DNA of 52,356 bases from Nitrobacter winogradskyi (GTDB lineage Bacteria; Pseudomonadota; Alphaproteobacteria; Rhizobiales; Xanthobacteraceae), in assembly GCF_006539545.1 (NCBI RefSeq), contig NZ_BJNF01000010.1, forward strand, positions 1 through 52,356, read 5' to 3'. The translations under genes were made by a program, and so were the position numbers. Of this stretch, positions 1 to 8,586 are shown piece by piece. The notes beneath the pieces were generated by a model that was given only the letters and a program-made list of their open reading frames with translations, had not been told where the DNA came from and made no database searches. The number at the start of each line of letters is the position of its first letter. Position 1 is the first letter of the stretch.

Positions 1-29
1 AAAACGCGTCAAAACATCAAAGACTCTAG
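1..29. repeat. right end of a family A palindromic element
   Basis: The window opens with AAAACGCGTC and ends the element with GACTCTAG. This matches the right half of the family A elements seen complete at 2816-2920 and elsewhere (left arm GCGTTTTCGAGCG, right arm GAAGAAAACGCG, then a trailer ending CTCTAG). The left half lies outside the window. Confidence 0.7.
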
Positions 30-59
30 TCGGCCCTTGTGTCCGTAGCGAGATCATTC

Positions 60-2102
60 ATGCCCCGCGATAACGACGATGACAATGCGCGCCCGCGTGG
101 CCGGCCTGATCGGCCCTCTGGCGACAAGGGTAAACCCAGGGGCCGATCGGGCGCGCCGCGAGGCCCGGAAAAGAAGCTCGCCAGGCGTGGCTTGGCTGGC
201 AAGTCCGATACCCGAAAGTCCGACAGAAGCGATGGTGATAAACGGCCCTATGCCGGCAAGTCCGATGGCGCGAAGGCTTCGGGCAAGAAGCCCTATGCCA
301 GGCCGTATGCGGGCGCGGGCAAACCCTATGCGGGCAAGCGAGATGGCGCGACCGCGCGGCCTCGGTTCAATCGCGACGACGGCGGCGAGAAGCGTCCCTA
401 CACGCCACGCGGCGAGAGCTTTCGGAAAGACGGCGACCGTCCGCAGCGTGCGCGGCCGCAAGGTGATCGGCCTTATGGCGCGCGTCCGCCGCGCGAGGGT
501 GGTGGCGAGAAACGTCCGTATACGCCGCGCGGGGATCGCCCCTTCGGTGACAAGAAGGCGTTCTCACGCGGTGGACCCGACCGTGGTCCGCGCGGACCGC
601 GCAAGGAGTTCGGCGACCGGGAGGGGCGCGACAGAAGCGGCGACAAGCCGTGGCAGAAACGTGACGCCGGCCCGCGTGATGATCGCGGCGGGTCGCGACC
701 GTCTCGTGACGGCGCGGGGCGTCCACGATTTTCGAAGCCACGCGAGGATCGCGTTGAGCGAGCTGCGGGCGCCGATCGCGGTCCCCGCAAGTTTGATCGT
801 CCGCAAGGCGACCGTCCGCGTTATGACCGTCGCTCCGATGATCGTCCTCGCTTCGATCGCCCGCGACAGGATCGTCCCGACGGCGACCGTCCTCGTGGTG
901 CCAGCAATGCCTGGCAGGAGCGCCCGCGCCGCGACGCTCGCGACGACCGTCCCCGTCGCAATGATCGTGACGATCGTCCGCGTCGTGACAATGAGGACGA
1001 TAGCCAGGTTTTCGCAAAACGTCCGGCGTTCGGGGGACGCGGCGCCTATCGCGAACGCGCGCCTGAAACCGAGCGGCGCGGCGCGCGGGCCGAGCCGAAA
1101 CCAAAGAAAGCCGGTGAACGCGTCGCGAAAGTGATCTCGCGCGCAGGTCTTGCCTCGCGACGCGACGCGGAGGAGATGGTCACGCAAGGCCGCGTTGCCG
1201 TCAACGGTCGTATCATCAACTCGCCGGCGCTCGATGTCATCGCGCGCGACGTCGTCACGGTTGACGGCGAGCCCTTGCCGGAGCGCGAGCGCACGCGGTT
1301 GTTCCTGTATCACAAGCCGCGCGGCCTGATGACGACCCATGCCGATCCCGAAGGCCGGCCGACGGTATTCGATCATCTGCCCGAAGGTCTGCCGCGCCTG
1401 ATCAGCGTCGGCCGGCTTGACTTCAACACCGAGGGACTGCTGCTCCTGACCAATGACGGCGGCCTGGCCCGCGCGCTGGAACTGCCCGACACCGGCTGGC
1501 TGCGGCGCTATCGGGTCCGCGCCCATGGCGAGGTGACGCAGGCGCAACTCGATGCCTTGAAGAACGGCGTCGAGGTCGACGGCGTCAAGTATGGCTCGAT
1601 CGACGCCACGCTGGAGCGCGATCAGGGCGCGAATGTGTGGCTGACCTTTGCGATCCGCGAGGGCAAGAACCGCGAGGTGCGCAACGTGATGGCGCATCTC
1701 GGGCTCGAGGTGAACCGGCTGATCCGTATCTCCTACGGGCCGTTCCAGTTGGCCGAGATCGCGGAAGGTGAGGTCGAGGAGGTGAAGACGCGCGTGCTGC
1801 GCGAGCAGCTCGGCGACAGAATCGCCGCGCTCGCCAACATGGATCTCGCCAGCGCCGCGGCCGAAGCCGGGGCCGTCAAGCTCGGCCGCGACGGCACGCC
1901 GCTGCGCTCCAAGAAAGACAACAAGGCGAGGGCCAAGCGTTCGCTGATCGAGGATCGCCAGGGCCGCAGCGTCGTGGTGCAGCGGACCGGCAGCGATGAG
2001 GCGCGGGCGCGCAACGAAGCGGAGGCCAATGGCTATGGACCGCCGCGCCGGCCGAAGCGCGGCTATCATGGCAAGCGCGACTTGACGCCGAAGGATGGGT
2101 AG
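60..2102 (+). CDS. RluB/RsuA-family rRNA pseudouridine synthase with long basic N-terminal extension
   Basis: Converts a specific uridine of rRNA to pseudouridine. An S4 RNA-binding domain begins near residue 352 (RVAKVISRAGLASRR), and the catalytic domain carries the family signature GRLDFNTEGLLLLTND with the nucleophilic Asp near residue 454. About 350 residues precede the S4 domain and are almost entirely Arg, Asp, Gly, Lys and Pro, with degenerate RPYTPRG and PYAGK repeats; this part is surely disordered. A basic tail of about 100 residues follows the catalytic domain. E. coli RluB and RsuA are 230-290 residues, so this is more than double. I chose ATG 60 (MPRDNDDDN); GTG 39 in frame is an alternative. 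RluB, RluE and RsuA types are hard to separate by eye; RluB-like is my preference. rsmD follows 161 bp downstream on the same strand. Confidence 0.88.
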   Translation: MPRDNDDDNARPRGRPDRPSGDKGKPRGRSGAPRGPEKKLARRGLAGKSDTRKSDRSDGDKRPYAGKSDGAKASGKKPYARPYAGAGKPYAGKRDGATARPRFNRDDGGEKRPYTPRGESFRKDGDRPQRARPQGDRPYGARPPREGGGEKRPYTPRGDRPFGDKKAFSRGGPDRGPRGPRKEFGDREGRDRSGDKPWQKRDAGPRDDRGGSRPSRDGAGRPRFSKPREDRVERAAGADRGPRKFDRPQGDRPRYDRRSDDRPRFDRPRQDRPDGDRPRGASNAWQERPRRDARDDRPRRNDRDDRPRRDNEDDSQVFAKRPAFGGRGAYRERAPETERRGARAEPKPKKAGERVAKVISRAGLASRRDAEEMVTQGRVAVNGRIINSPALDVIARDVVTVDGEPLPERERTRLFLYHKPRGLMTTHADPEGRPTVFDHLPEGLPRLISVGRLDFNTEGLLLLTNDGGLARALELPDTGWLRRYRVRAHGEVTQAQLDALKNGVEVDGVKYGSIDATLERDQGANVWLTFAIREGKNREVRNVMAHLGLEVNRLIRISYGPFQLAEIAEGEVEEVKTRVLREQLGDRIAALANMDLASAAAEAGAVKLGRDGTPLRSKKDNKARAKRSLIEDRQGRSVVVQRTGSDEARARNEAEANGYGPPRRPKRGYHGKRDLTPKDG

Positions 2103-2134
2103 GCAAATGCAATGAGCGCGCCTTTGCTCAGGGT

Positions 2135-2225
2135 GTCATGGCCGGGCTTGTCCCGGCCATCCACGTCTGTTCCTTCGCGGTCATTAAAAGACGTGGATGC
2201 CCGGCATAAAGCCGCGCATGACGAT
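2135..2225. repeat. family B palindromic repeat
   Basis: Starts GTCATGGCCGGGC, contains CCCGGCCATCCACGTC and ends GCGCATGACGAT, so the outer ends (GTCATG/CATGAC) and an inner pair (GGCCGGG/CCCGGCC, GACGTGG/CCACGTC) are both self-complementary. Related copies lie at 15377, 21923, 43055 and 45563. It fills the gap between the pseudouridine synthase and rsmD and would form hairpins in read-through transcripts. Confidence 0.75.
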
Positions 2226-2263
2226 CTACCGGGTCTGCACCTGCGAATTGCAGGAAAAGCCTG

Positions 2264-2818
2264 ATGCGTGTCGTCGGCGGGCGGCTGAAGGGCCGCAACC
2301 TCGCGTCGCCATCGACGCAGCAGATACGTCCTACGGCCGATCGGCTGCGTGAGTCGCTGTTCAATATCCTTGTTCATGCCTATGACGATCCGGTCGCGGA
2401 TGCGCGCGTGCTGGACCTGTTTGCGGGCACCGGCGCGCTCGGCATCGAGGCGGTGTCGCGCGGCGCGAAGTTCACGCTGTTCGTCGATAACGGTGCCGAG
2501 GCGCGCGCTCTGCTGCGCAACAACGTCGAGGCTTTGGGGCTCGGCGGTGTGACGAAGGTCTATCGCCGCGACGCGACCTATCTCGGGCCCGCGCATCCCC
2601 TCATGCCGTTCTCGCTGGTGTTTCTTGATCCGCCGTACCGGATGCAGTTGGCCGAAAAGGCGCTCGGCTCGCTGCGCGACGGGGGCTGGCTGACCGACAA
2701 GGCGCTGCTCGTTGTCGAGGAGGCCAAAGCCGCTGGCTTCGCCGCGCCGGAGGGATTTCGCGAACTCGAACGTCGCGCCTATGACGATACCGAATTCGTG
2801 TTCCTACGGGCGGGTTAG
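2264..2818 (+). CDS. rsmD: 16S rRNA (guanine(966)-N(2))-methyltransferase RsmD
   Basis: Methylates N2 of G966 in helix 31 of 16S rRNA in the assembling 30S subunit, using S-adenosylmethionine. The protein starts MRVVGGRLKGRNLASP, the classic RsmD N-terminus, followed by the RPTADRLRESLFNIL motif, SAM-binding DLFAGTGALGIEA near residue 50 and the catalytic DPPY motif in VFLDPPYRM. At 184 residues it is of normal length. AGGAAAAGCCTG before ATG 2264 supplies a Shine-Dalgarno. It follows another rRNA-modifying gene on the same strand. Its TAG stop (2816-2818) is also the first three bases of the family A repeat that follows. Confidence 0.95.
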   Translation: MRVVGGRLKGRNLASPSTQQIRPTADRLRESLFNILVHAYDDPVADARVLDLFAGTGALGIEAVSRGAKFTLFVDNGAEARALLRNNVEALGLGGVTKVYRRDATYLGPAHPLMPFSLVFLDPPYRMQLAEKALGSLRDGGWLTDKALLVVEEAKAAGFAAPEGFRELERRAYDDTEFVFLRAG

Positions 2819-2920
2819 AGCGTTTTCGAGCGAAGTGGATACCGGTTCGCGTGAAGAAAACGCGACAGAACAAAATCATAGAGCCCGCTTCTGATTCAAT
2901 CAGAAGCGGAAAGGCTCTAG
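2816..2920. repeat. family A composite palindromic element
   Basis: Begins TAGAGCGTTTTCGAGCGAAG and ends AAGGCTCTAG, giving inverted ends TAGAGC/GCTCTA. Two modules are visible: GCGTTTTC...GAAAACGC (arms about 28 bp apart), then a dyad around CGCTTCTGATTCAATCAGAAG. The first three bases are the stop codon of rsmD; the right end stops two bases short of the TGA of mutL, which converges from the other side. Confidence 0.85.
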
Positions 2921-2922
2921 CT

Positions 2923-4734
2923 TCACCGCCGTCCGAAAAGCTTCTCGATATCGTCGAGCTTCAATTCCACGTAGGTCGGGCGGCCGTGATTGCACTGACC
3001 TGAATTGGGCGTGGCTTCCATCTCGCGCAGCAGCGCGTTCATTTCTTCCGGCTTGAAAATTCGTCCCGCGCGCACCGAGCCGTGACAGGACATCGTGGCT
3101 GCGACATGCATCAGCCGTCGTTCGAGCGGAAGCGTCTCCTCCCATTCCGTCATGTGGTCGGCGAGATCGCGCAGCAGCGCGGCCGCGTTGATCTTGCCGA
3201 GCAGCGACGGCGTCTCGCGCACGGCGACCGCGCCGGGCCCGAAGGACTCGATGGCGAGGCCGAATTTTTCCAGTTCAACTGCGCGGTCGATCAGCTTTTC
3301 GACGGTCGCCTCATCCAGTTCGACGATATCGGGGATCAGCAGGATCTGCCGTTGCACGCCGTCCCGCGCCAGCGCCGTCTTCAACCGCTCATAAACGATG
3401 CGTTCGTGCGCGGCGTGTTGATCCACGACGATCAGGCCGTCGCGGGTTTGCGACACGATGTAGGTTTCGTGGATCTGGGTGCGCGCCGCGCCGAGCGGCC
3501 GATCGACCAGATCAAGAGGGGGATGTGCGTCAAAGCGCACGTCGGCGCTGGGCGCGCCAACATCAAGCGCGGCCTGGCCGGCTTCGGCGAAGGCGGCCGC
3601 GGGCGGTCCGCCGCCCCATGGCCGCGCACCGGCAGGCGCGGCGGGCGATTGCCGCCAATCCCAATTAGCGGGGCGTGGAGACTCCGAGGGACGGAAAGCC
3701 GTGAGCACCGCGCCGTCGCTGTTCGCGGCGGTGCGTCGTCCCTCGCGCGCGAGACCCTCCTTCAGCGCATGCACGATCAGCGCGCGCACCAGCCCGGCGT
3801 TCCGGAACCGCACTTCCGTCTTTGCGGGATGGACATTGGCGTCGATCTCCCGCGGATCGGCTGTGACGAACAAAGCCGCCACCGGGTGACGGTCGCGCGG
3901 CAGGTAATCGGAATAGGCCGCGCGCACCGCGCCGAGGATCAACTTGTCACGCACCGGACGGCCGTTGACGAACAGGTATTGACCAAGCGCGTTCGCGCGG
4001 GTCAGCGACGGCGCGGCGGCGAACCCCTCGACGATCACGCCCTCGCGTTCGGCGCGTACCGGGATGGCGGCCGCGCGGAAGTCTCCGCCGAGAATGTCGC
4101 CCAGTCGCGTCAAACGTCCGGCCGCTCCGGGCAGCGCGGCCGTCCATGTCACCGGCGCGCGCTCTTCGCCTGCGAGGGTGAAGCCGATATCCGGCCGCGC
4201 CATCGCCAGCCGCCGCACAACCTCGCGGATCGCCTCGGCCTCGGTGCGATCGGTCTTGAGGAACTTCAGCCGCGCGGGCGTTGCGTAAAAAAGATCGCCG
4301 ACTTCAACGCGCGTGCCTTGGGTCAGCGCGGCCGGAATGATCTCGGATTTTCGTCCACCTTCCACCGTGAGCGACCACGCATGCGGCTCGCTTGCCTCGC
4401 GTGTGGTGATGCAGAGTCTGGCCACCGCTCCGATCGAGGGCAGCGCCTCGCCGCGAAAGCCCAGCGTACGGATGCCCAGCAAATCCTCGTCGTCCAGTTT
4501 CGAGGTGGCATGGCGATCCACCGCCAGCGCGAGGTCGCCCTTCGCCATGCCGGCCCCGTCGTCGGTGACGCCGATCCGCCGCCGTCCCCCGCCGTCGGTG
4601 AAGACATCGATGCGGGTCGCGCCGGCGTCGATCGCATTTTCCACCAGCTCCTTGACGACGCTTGCCGGACGCTCGACCACTTCACCCGCGGCGATGCGGT
4701 TGACGACGGTCTCGGGAAGCTGGCGGACGGGCAT
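2923..4734 (-). CDS. mutL: DNA mismatch repair protein MutL
   Basis: Mismatch repair coordinator that links MutS to strand incision. The GHKL ATPase motifs are present: ELVENAIDAGATRIDV near residue 35, DDGAGM, GFRGEALPSIG, and GTRVEVGDLFYATPAR. The C-terminal half carries DQHAAHERIVYE, matching the DQHA(X)2E(X)4E endonuclease motif of MutLs from species without MutH, plus the matching SCHGSVRAG and CNHGRP motifs. It should therefore nick DNA itself. The 603-residue length is normal and a Pro/Ala-rich linker lies around residues 350-400. The start at 4734 gives MPVRQLPETVVNRIAAGEVV, the standard beginning. It converges on rsmD across a repeat. Confidence 0.96.
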   Translation of the reverse strand: MPVRQLPETVVNRIAAGEVVERPASVVKELVENAIDAGATRIDVFTDGGGRRRIGVTDDGAGMAKGDLALAVDRHATSKLDDEDLLGIRTLGFRGEALPSIGAVARLCITTREASEPHAWSLTVEGGRKSEIIPAALTQGTRVEVGDLFYATPARLKFLKTDRTEAEAIREVVRRLAMARPDIGFTLAGEERAPVTWTAALPGAAGRLTRLGDILGGDFRAAAIPVRAEREGVIVEGFAAAPSLTRANALGQYLFVNGRPVRDKLILGAVRAAYSDYLPRDRHPVAALFVTADPREIDANVHPAKTEVRFRNAGLVRALIVHALKEGLAREGRRTAANSDGAVLTAFRPSESPRPANWDWRQSPAAPAGARPWGGGPPAAAFAEAGQAALDVGAPSADVRFDAHPPLDLVDRPLGAARTQIHETYIVSQTRDGLIVVDQHAAHERIVYERLKTALARDGVQRQILLIPDIVELDEATVEKLIDRAVELEKFGLAIESFGPGAVAVRETPSLLGKINAAALLRDLADHMTEWEETLPLERRLMHVAATMSCHGSVRAGRIFKPEEMNALLREMEATPNSGQCNHGRPTYVELKLDDIEKLFGRR

Positions 4735-4932
4735 GGCACGGCTCGATTCTGGCTACGGCCGAGTGTAAGCGTTCGCCGCGCCGATTGCATGGGGGCAAAA
4801 CCGGATGCCCCGAATTGATATGTTTGTCCCTGCAGGCGAAGCCCTTGCCGCCATCATGCTCCCGCGACAGGCCCGGCCATGACAAGAATTAGGAGGGGCG
4901 TGCCTGAAGGGATTTCCAACGCTGGCCGATAC

Positions 4933-5352
4933 CTAATCCTCCTCGGCCGCCCGCCCCCGTTTCGCCTTCACATCGCTGCGGCGCTTCTTGCCCGCCAGCC
5001 GGCGTTGCTTCGAGCCGAGGGTCGGCTTGGTGGCGCGGCGCGGGGTCGGCCGGATCGCGGCCTGGCGCAGCAATTCGATCAGGCGGTCGGTGGCGTCCGC
5101 GCGGTTGCGTTCCTGGGTGCGAAAGCGCTGGGCGTGGATGACGATCACGCCGTCCCTGGTCATCCGCTGCCCCGCGAGTTGGGCGAGCCGCGCGGCGATA
5201 TCAGGGTCGAGCGTCAGGCGGCGCGTATCGTAGCGCAGCTGCGCGGCGGTCGAGAGCTTGTTGACGTTCTGGCCGCCCGGACCCGAGGCGCGAATGAAAC
5301 TGATCTCGATGTCGTTTTCATCGATGACGATCGTGCGGGTGATCCGCAGCAT
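4933..5352 (-). CDS. arfB: alternative ribosome-rescue factor ArfB (YaeJ)
   Basis: Hydrolyses peptidyl-tRNA on ribosomes stalled at mRNA ends. The catalytic GGQ sits in SGPGGQNVNKLSTAAQ near residue 25, and the C-terminus is a basic tail (KQRRLAGKKRRSDVKAKRG), which in this family enters the empty mRNA channel. About 139 residues, normal for ArfB and too short for a class I release factor. I chose ATG 5352 (MLRITRTIVIDENDIE); GTG 5361 is three codons upstream in frame. It lies 198 bp upstream of mutL on the same strand and probably has its own promoter. Confidence 0.93.
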   Translation of the reverse strand: MLRITRTIVIDENDIEISFIRASGPGGQNVNKLSTAAQLRYDTRRLTLDPDIAARLAQLAGQRMTRDGVIVIHAQRFRTQERNRADATDRLIELLRQAAIRPTPRRATKPTLGSKQRRLAGKKRRSDVKAKRGRAAEED

Positions 5353-5395
5353 GGCACTCACCAGGGCTTATCCGGCCCGCGAAAGCGTACAGTCT

Positions 5396-5486
5396 ATAGC
5401 GTTTTCGAGCGAAGCATGTCCTCGGGCTTGACCCGAGGATGGATGACCTTGTTCGCGTGAAGAAAACGCGTCAAACAAAAAATCTA
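5396..5486. repeat. family A element carrying a nested hairpin insert
   Basis: Has the GCGTTTTCGAGCGAAG left arm and GAAGAAAACGCGTCA right arm, but between them an extra hairpin, TCCTCGGGCTTGACCCGAGGA, relative to the short form. Copies at 28290, 40381, 48686 and 49505 share the insert. Its right end supplies CTA (5484-5486), the complement of the TAG stop of the minus-strand M16 gene. Confidence 0.8.
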
Positions 5487-6878
5487 ATGCGCGGCGGGTG
5501 GAGACACGGGCGGAGTTGCGGTCGGCTGCGTCTCCGCGGGTTGCGCCGCCGCCTGAGGCGAGCGCCCCACGACCACGGTGAGAAGTCCCTGTCCCCACAA
5601 CCGCTTCGCGACGGCTTTCGCCTGGTCGAGGGTGACGGCATCGACGATGGAATTGCGCTTTTCGATGTAGTCGATCGGCAGATTATCCGTCTGATACTGC
5701 AACAGGCCGGTGGCGAGCTTCGATGAGGTATCGAGCTCCAGCATCTGCGACCCCTTCACATAGGATTTGGCTTCGTCGAGCTCTTGCTGCGTCGGCCCGT
5801 TCTCGGCAAAGCGCCGGATCTCGCTGTTGATGGCGTCGATGCTCTCGCCGGCCCTGTCGGCGCGGGTTCCGGTGGTGCCGGCGAATAGCGCCGAATGGTC
5901 CATCCACAGCAGAGATTGCGAGACGGAATAAGCGAGGCCACGCTTTTCGCGCACTTCGCGATACAGCCGCGACGACAGCGAGCCGCCGCCGAGAATGTGG
6001 TTGTTGATGTAGGCCGCCATGAAATCCGGGTCGTGACGCTTGACGCCGGCGCCTCCGAACATGACCACGGTCTGCGGCACGTCGAGCGGAACGAAGGCTT
6101 TTTGCGGCGGCTTCGCGGCGATGACGTCGGGCACGGGCCTGAGGTCGCCCTTCGCCGGCAGGCCTCCGAAGGTCTGATCCAGCATCTTTGCCAGAGCCGC
6201 CGGCTCGATATCGCCCACGACCGTGATCTTCAACTTGTCTCGCGCCACCACCCGCCGCACGTAATCCTTGAGGTCGTCGATCCTGATCGTCGGAACGCTT
6301 TCGAGCGTGCCGTGCGAGGGATGACCGTAGGGATGATCGCCGAATGCCAGCTTGAGAAATTCGCGGCCGGCGAGTGCGTTCGGATTGGTCGAGTTGCGGC
6401 GCAGGTGGGACAGGATCTGCGAACGGATGCGCTCGACATCATCGGCGTCGAAGCGCGGCGAGGTCAAAGCGAGCCGCAGCAGGCCGAACGCTTCGTCGCT
6501 GTGTTCCCTGAGCATCCGCAACGAGCCGCGGAGCCGGTCGCGCTGGATCGTGAAGCTGAGCTCGATGGCCCGGCGCTCCATCCGTTCACGAAAGGTCTTG
6601 GAGTTGAGATCCCCGGCGCCCTCGTCCAGCAGGCTGGCGACCAGATGGCCGACGCCCGGCTTATCGGGCGGGTCCTGCGCCGCGCCGCCCGCGAACGCGT
6701 ATTCCATGGCCACCACAGGCACGGTGGCGTCCTGAACGAACCAGGCCTCGATGCCTCCGGGCGTCACCAGATGCTGGATTTTCGTCGCGGCGAAAGAGGG
6801 GACGGCGGCGAAGCTGATGACCGCGAAACATATGGCGGCGAGCAGGCCGCGCCCTGCACCAGTACCAAGGCGTCTCAC
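5484..6878 (-). CDS. M16 family peptidase-like protein, inactive partner subunit
   Basis: Second of two adjacent M16 (pitrilysin-type) genes. It has a signal peptide (FAVISFAAVPSFAA) and both M16 domains, but the expected HXXEH zinc site is replaced by HLVASLLDEG, so it should not bind catalytic zinc. It keeps the Arg/Tyr region of the C-terminal domain (REVREKRGLAYSVSQ). In characterised bacterial M16 pairs one subunit supplies zinc and the other the Arg/Tyr pair, so a heterodimer with the product of the gene just upstream is likely; that is inference. Start chosen at GTG 6878: GTGA overlaps the TGA of the upstream gene, with GGAGA as Shine-Dalgarno. A longer in-frame start at 6953 would run far into the upstream gene. 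Tail Pro/Ala-rich. About 464 residues. Confidence 0.88.
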   Translation of the reverse strand: MRRLGTGAGRGLLAAICFAVISFAAVPSFAATKIQHLVTPGGIEAWFVQDATVPVVAMEYAFAGGAAQDPPDKPGVGHLVASLLDEGAGDLNSKTFRERMERRAIELSFTIQRDRLRGSLRMLREHSDEAFGLLRLALTSPRFDADDVERIRSQILSHLRRNSTNPNALAGREFLKLAFGDHPYGHPSHGTLESVPTIRIDDLKDYVRRVVARDKLKITVVGDIEPAALAKMLDQTFGGLPAKGDLRPVPDVIAAKPPQKAFVPLDVPQTVVMFGGAGVKRHDPDFMAAYINNHILGGGSLSSRLYREVREKRGLAYSVSQSLLWMDHSALFAGTTGTRADRAGESIDAINSEIRRFAENGPTQQELDEAKSYVKGSQMLELDTSSKLATGLLQYQTDNLPIDYIEKRNSIVDAVTLDQAKAVAKRLWGQGLLTVVVGRSPQAAAQPAETQPTATPPVSPPAAH

Positions 6879-8269
6879 GATCGTTTCTCCTCGCGCGCCG
6901 GCGTGGTGTCCTTGATGAGATACCCGGTGACCGAGCGCGTTTTGACCAGCCACTTCCGCGCGACGTCCTGAATCTGCGCGGCGGTCACCGCACGGATGCG
7001 GTCCGGCCAGTTCCTGATCTCGTCGACGCTCAATCCGACCGTGACGCCCGCGCCGTACCAGCGCGCCAGTGTCGTTTGACTGTCCTGAGCGTAGACCGCC
7101 TGCGCGATCAGCTGGGTCTTGACGCGCTCGAGGTCCTCCGCGGGGATCGGGTTCTTGATGAGATTTTCGATCACGGCATCGATGGCCTGCTCGATCGGAG
7201 TAAAGTCCGCGCCAGGCTTCGGCGCGACCGCGATCGCGAAATAGCTCGCATCGACAGCGGTGCCCTGATAGGTCGCGTTGGTGCTGACGGCGAGCTGCTT
7301 GTCGACGACGAGCGCGCGGTAGAGATAGGCATTGCTGCCGTCGCCGATCAATTGCGCGAGCACATCCAGCGCGGGACTTTCGCCCGCGGCAGCGGTGGTC
7401 GCGGAGGGCGTGAGGTAATAGCGCCGCAGCATCGGCTGCTCGACGCGGGCGTCCGCGAGCGTGACCGTCCGCGGCGCGACCGGGAGCGGCTCCTGCGGAC
7501 GGATACGGGCGCTCGGAATGGCGGGCTGCGATGGCACCTGTCCGAACGTCTTCTCGATTTCAGGACGGATCTTCTGCGCGTCCACGTCGCCTGCGATCAC
7601 CAGAGTTGCATTGTTCGGCGCGTAGAATCGTTTGTAGAAGGCCAGCGCATCTTCCCGCGTGAGCTTTTCGATCTCCTGGCGCCAGCCGATCACGGGGCGG
7701 CCATAGGGATGGTTGAGATACAGCGCCGCCATGATCTGTTCGACGAGCTGCGCATCCGGATTGTTGGCGACGCGCATGTTGTACTCCTCGAGTACGACAT
7801 CGCGCTCGGGCAGCACGTTTTCGTCCTTCAGCACCAGGCCGGTCATGCGGTCGGCCTCGAACGCCATCATGGATGCGAGTTGATCGCGCGGTACGCGCTG
7901 ATAGTAACCGGTGTAGTCGAAATTGGTGAAGGCGTTCTCTTCGCCGCCGATGCGCAGCACGGTCTGGGAGAACTCGCCGGCCGGATACCTGGCGGTACCC
8001 TTGAACATCAGGTGCTCGAGGAAATGCGCGAGTCCCGATTTGCCGGGCGTTTCGTCCGCCGAACCGACCTTGTACCAGATCATCTGGGTGACCACCGGCG
8101 TGCGGTGATCGGGAATGACCACGACCGCGAGCCCGTTGGCCAGCGTGAACGTGACAGGAGGCGGGGAGGTGACGGTCTGCGCCGGCGCCGGCGGCGAGGC
8201 CAGCAGGGCCGCAAGATACACGGCCAGTGCCGCGAAGCCGGGGAGGGCCACTCGTCGCGCCGCGATCAT
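6875..8269 (-). CDS. M16 family zinc metallopeptidase (catalytic subunit)
   Basis: Periplasmic processing peptidase of the pitrilysin/mitochondrial processing peptidase family. A signal peptide (AVYLAALLASPPAPAQ) precedes the zinc site HFLEH (HXXEH, His82, Glu85, His86), with the distal Glu in RDVVLEEYNMR. The C-terminal domain lacks the Arg/Tyr motif that its partner keeps. I chose ATG 8269 (MIAARRVAL); in-frame TTG 8287 and GTG 8278 are possible and none has a strong Shine-Dalgarno. It is translationally coupled to the next gene by a 4-base overlap. Substrate unknown. Lying downstream of lspA and a secreted protein, it may act in envelope protein turnover. Confidence 0.92.
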   Translation of the reverse strand: MIAARRVALPGFAALAVYLAALLASPPAPAQTVTSPPPVTFTLANGLAVVVIPDHRTPVVTQMIWYKVGSADETPGKSGLAHFLEHLMFKGTARYPAGEFSQTVLRIGGEENAFTNFDYTGYYQRVPRDQLASMMAFEADRMTGLVLKDENVLPERDVVLEEYNMRVANNPDAQLVEQIMAALYLNHPYGRPVIGWRQEIEKLTREDALAFYKRFYAPNNATLVIAGDVDAQKIRPEIEKTFGQVPSQPAIPSARIRPQEPLPVAPRTVTLADARVEQPMLRRYYLTPSATTAAAGESPALDVLAQLIGDGSNAYLYRALVVDKQLAVSTNATYQGTAVDASYFAIAVAPKPGADFTPIEQAIDAVIENLIKNPIPAEDLERVKTQLIAQAVYAQDSQTTLARWYGAGVTVGLSVDEIRNWPDRIRAVTAAQIQDVARKWLVKTRSVTGYLIKDTTPAREEKRS

Positions 8270-8478
8270 GGCGCGCACCGGCGGCAATTTGTCTGAGGGG
8301 TCACGTTACCGTCGATCCTTTGCTGGAGCCAATCCTTGCTGGAGTGCTTGCGTGAAGTGGACAGGGTTGACGTGGATACGTCAAACCAAAACGGCGATAC
8401 CCCTTCAGATTCCATTCAAAGGAACGCTCCGGCGGGATTGAATTTGACCGCTCGTGCCCGTCCGGCAGCGCGTTTCCG

Positions 8479-8586
8479 CTCTGAACTGTCGAGAAACAGG
8501 ATTTCGCGTCCGGTTCGCGTGAAGAAAACGTGTCAAACATCAAAGCAAGAGTCCGTTACCGTTTCCATGAAACGGTTAGGACTCTA
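8479..8586. repeat. degenerate family A element
   Basis: Recognisable by CGGTTCGCGTGAAGAAAACG and a trailing dyad GTTACCGTTTCCATGAAACGG flanked by AGAGTCC and GGACTCT. The left arm is decayed. The right end, CTCTAG, contains the complement of the TAG stop of the minus-strand gene at 8584. The rest of the 8270-8583 gap shows no gene. Confidence 0.6.

Noticed and set aside
564-2069. Minus-strand open frame of about 500 codons opposite the pseudouridine synthase
   Set aside because: Shadow caused by GC-rich codons; Ala/Arg/Ile/Thr repeats mirror the Arg/Asp-rich tail.
3082-4818. Plus-strand open frame of about 578 codons opposite mutL
   Set aside because: Antisense shadow of mutL with no protein-like composition or motif.
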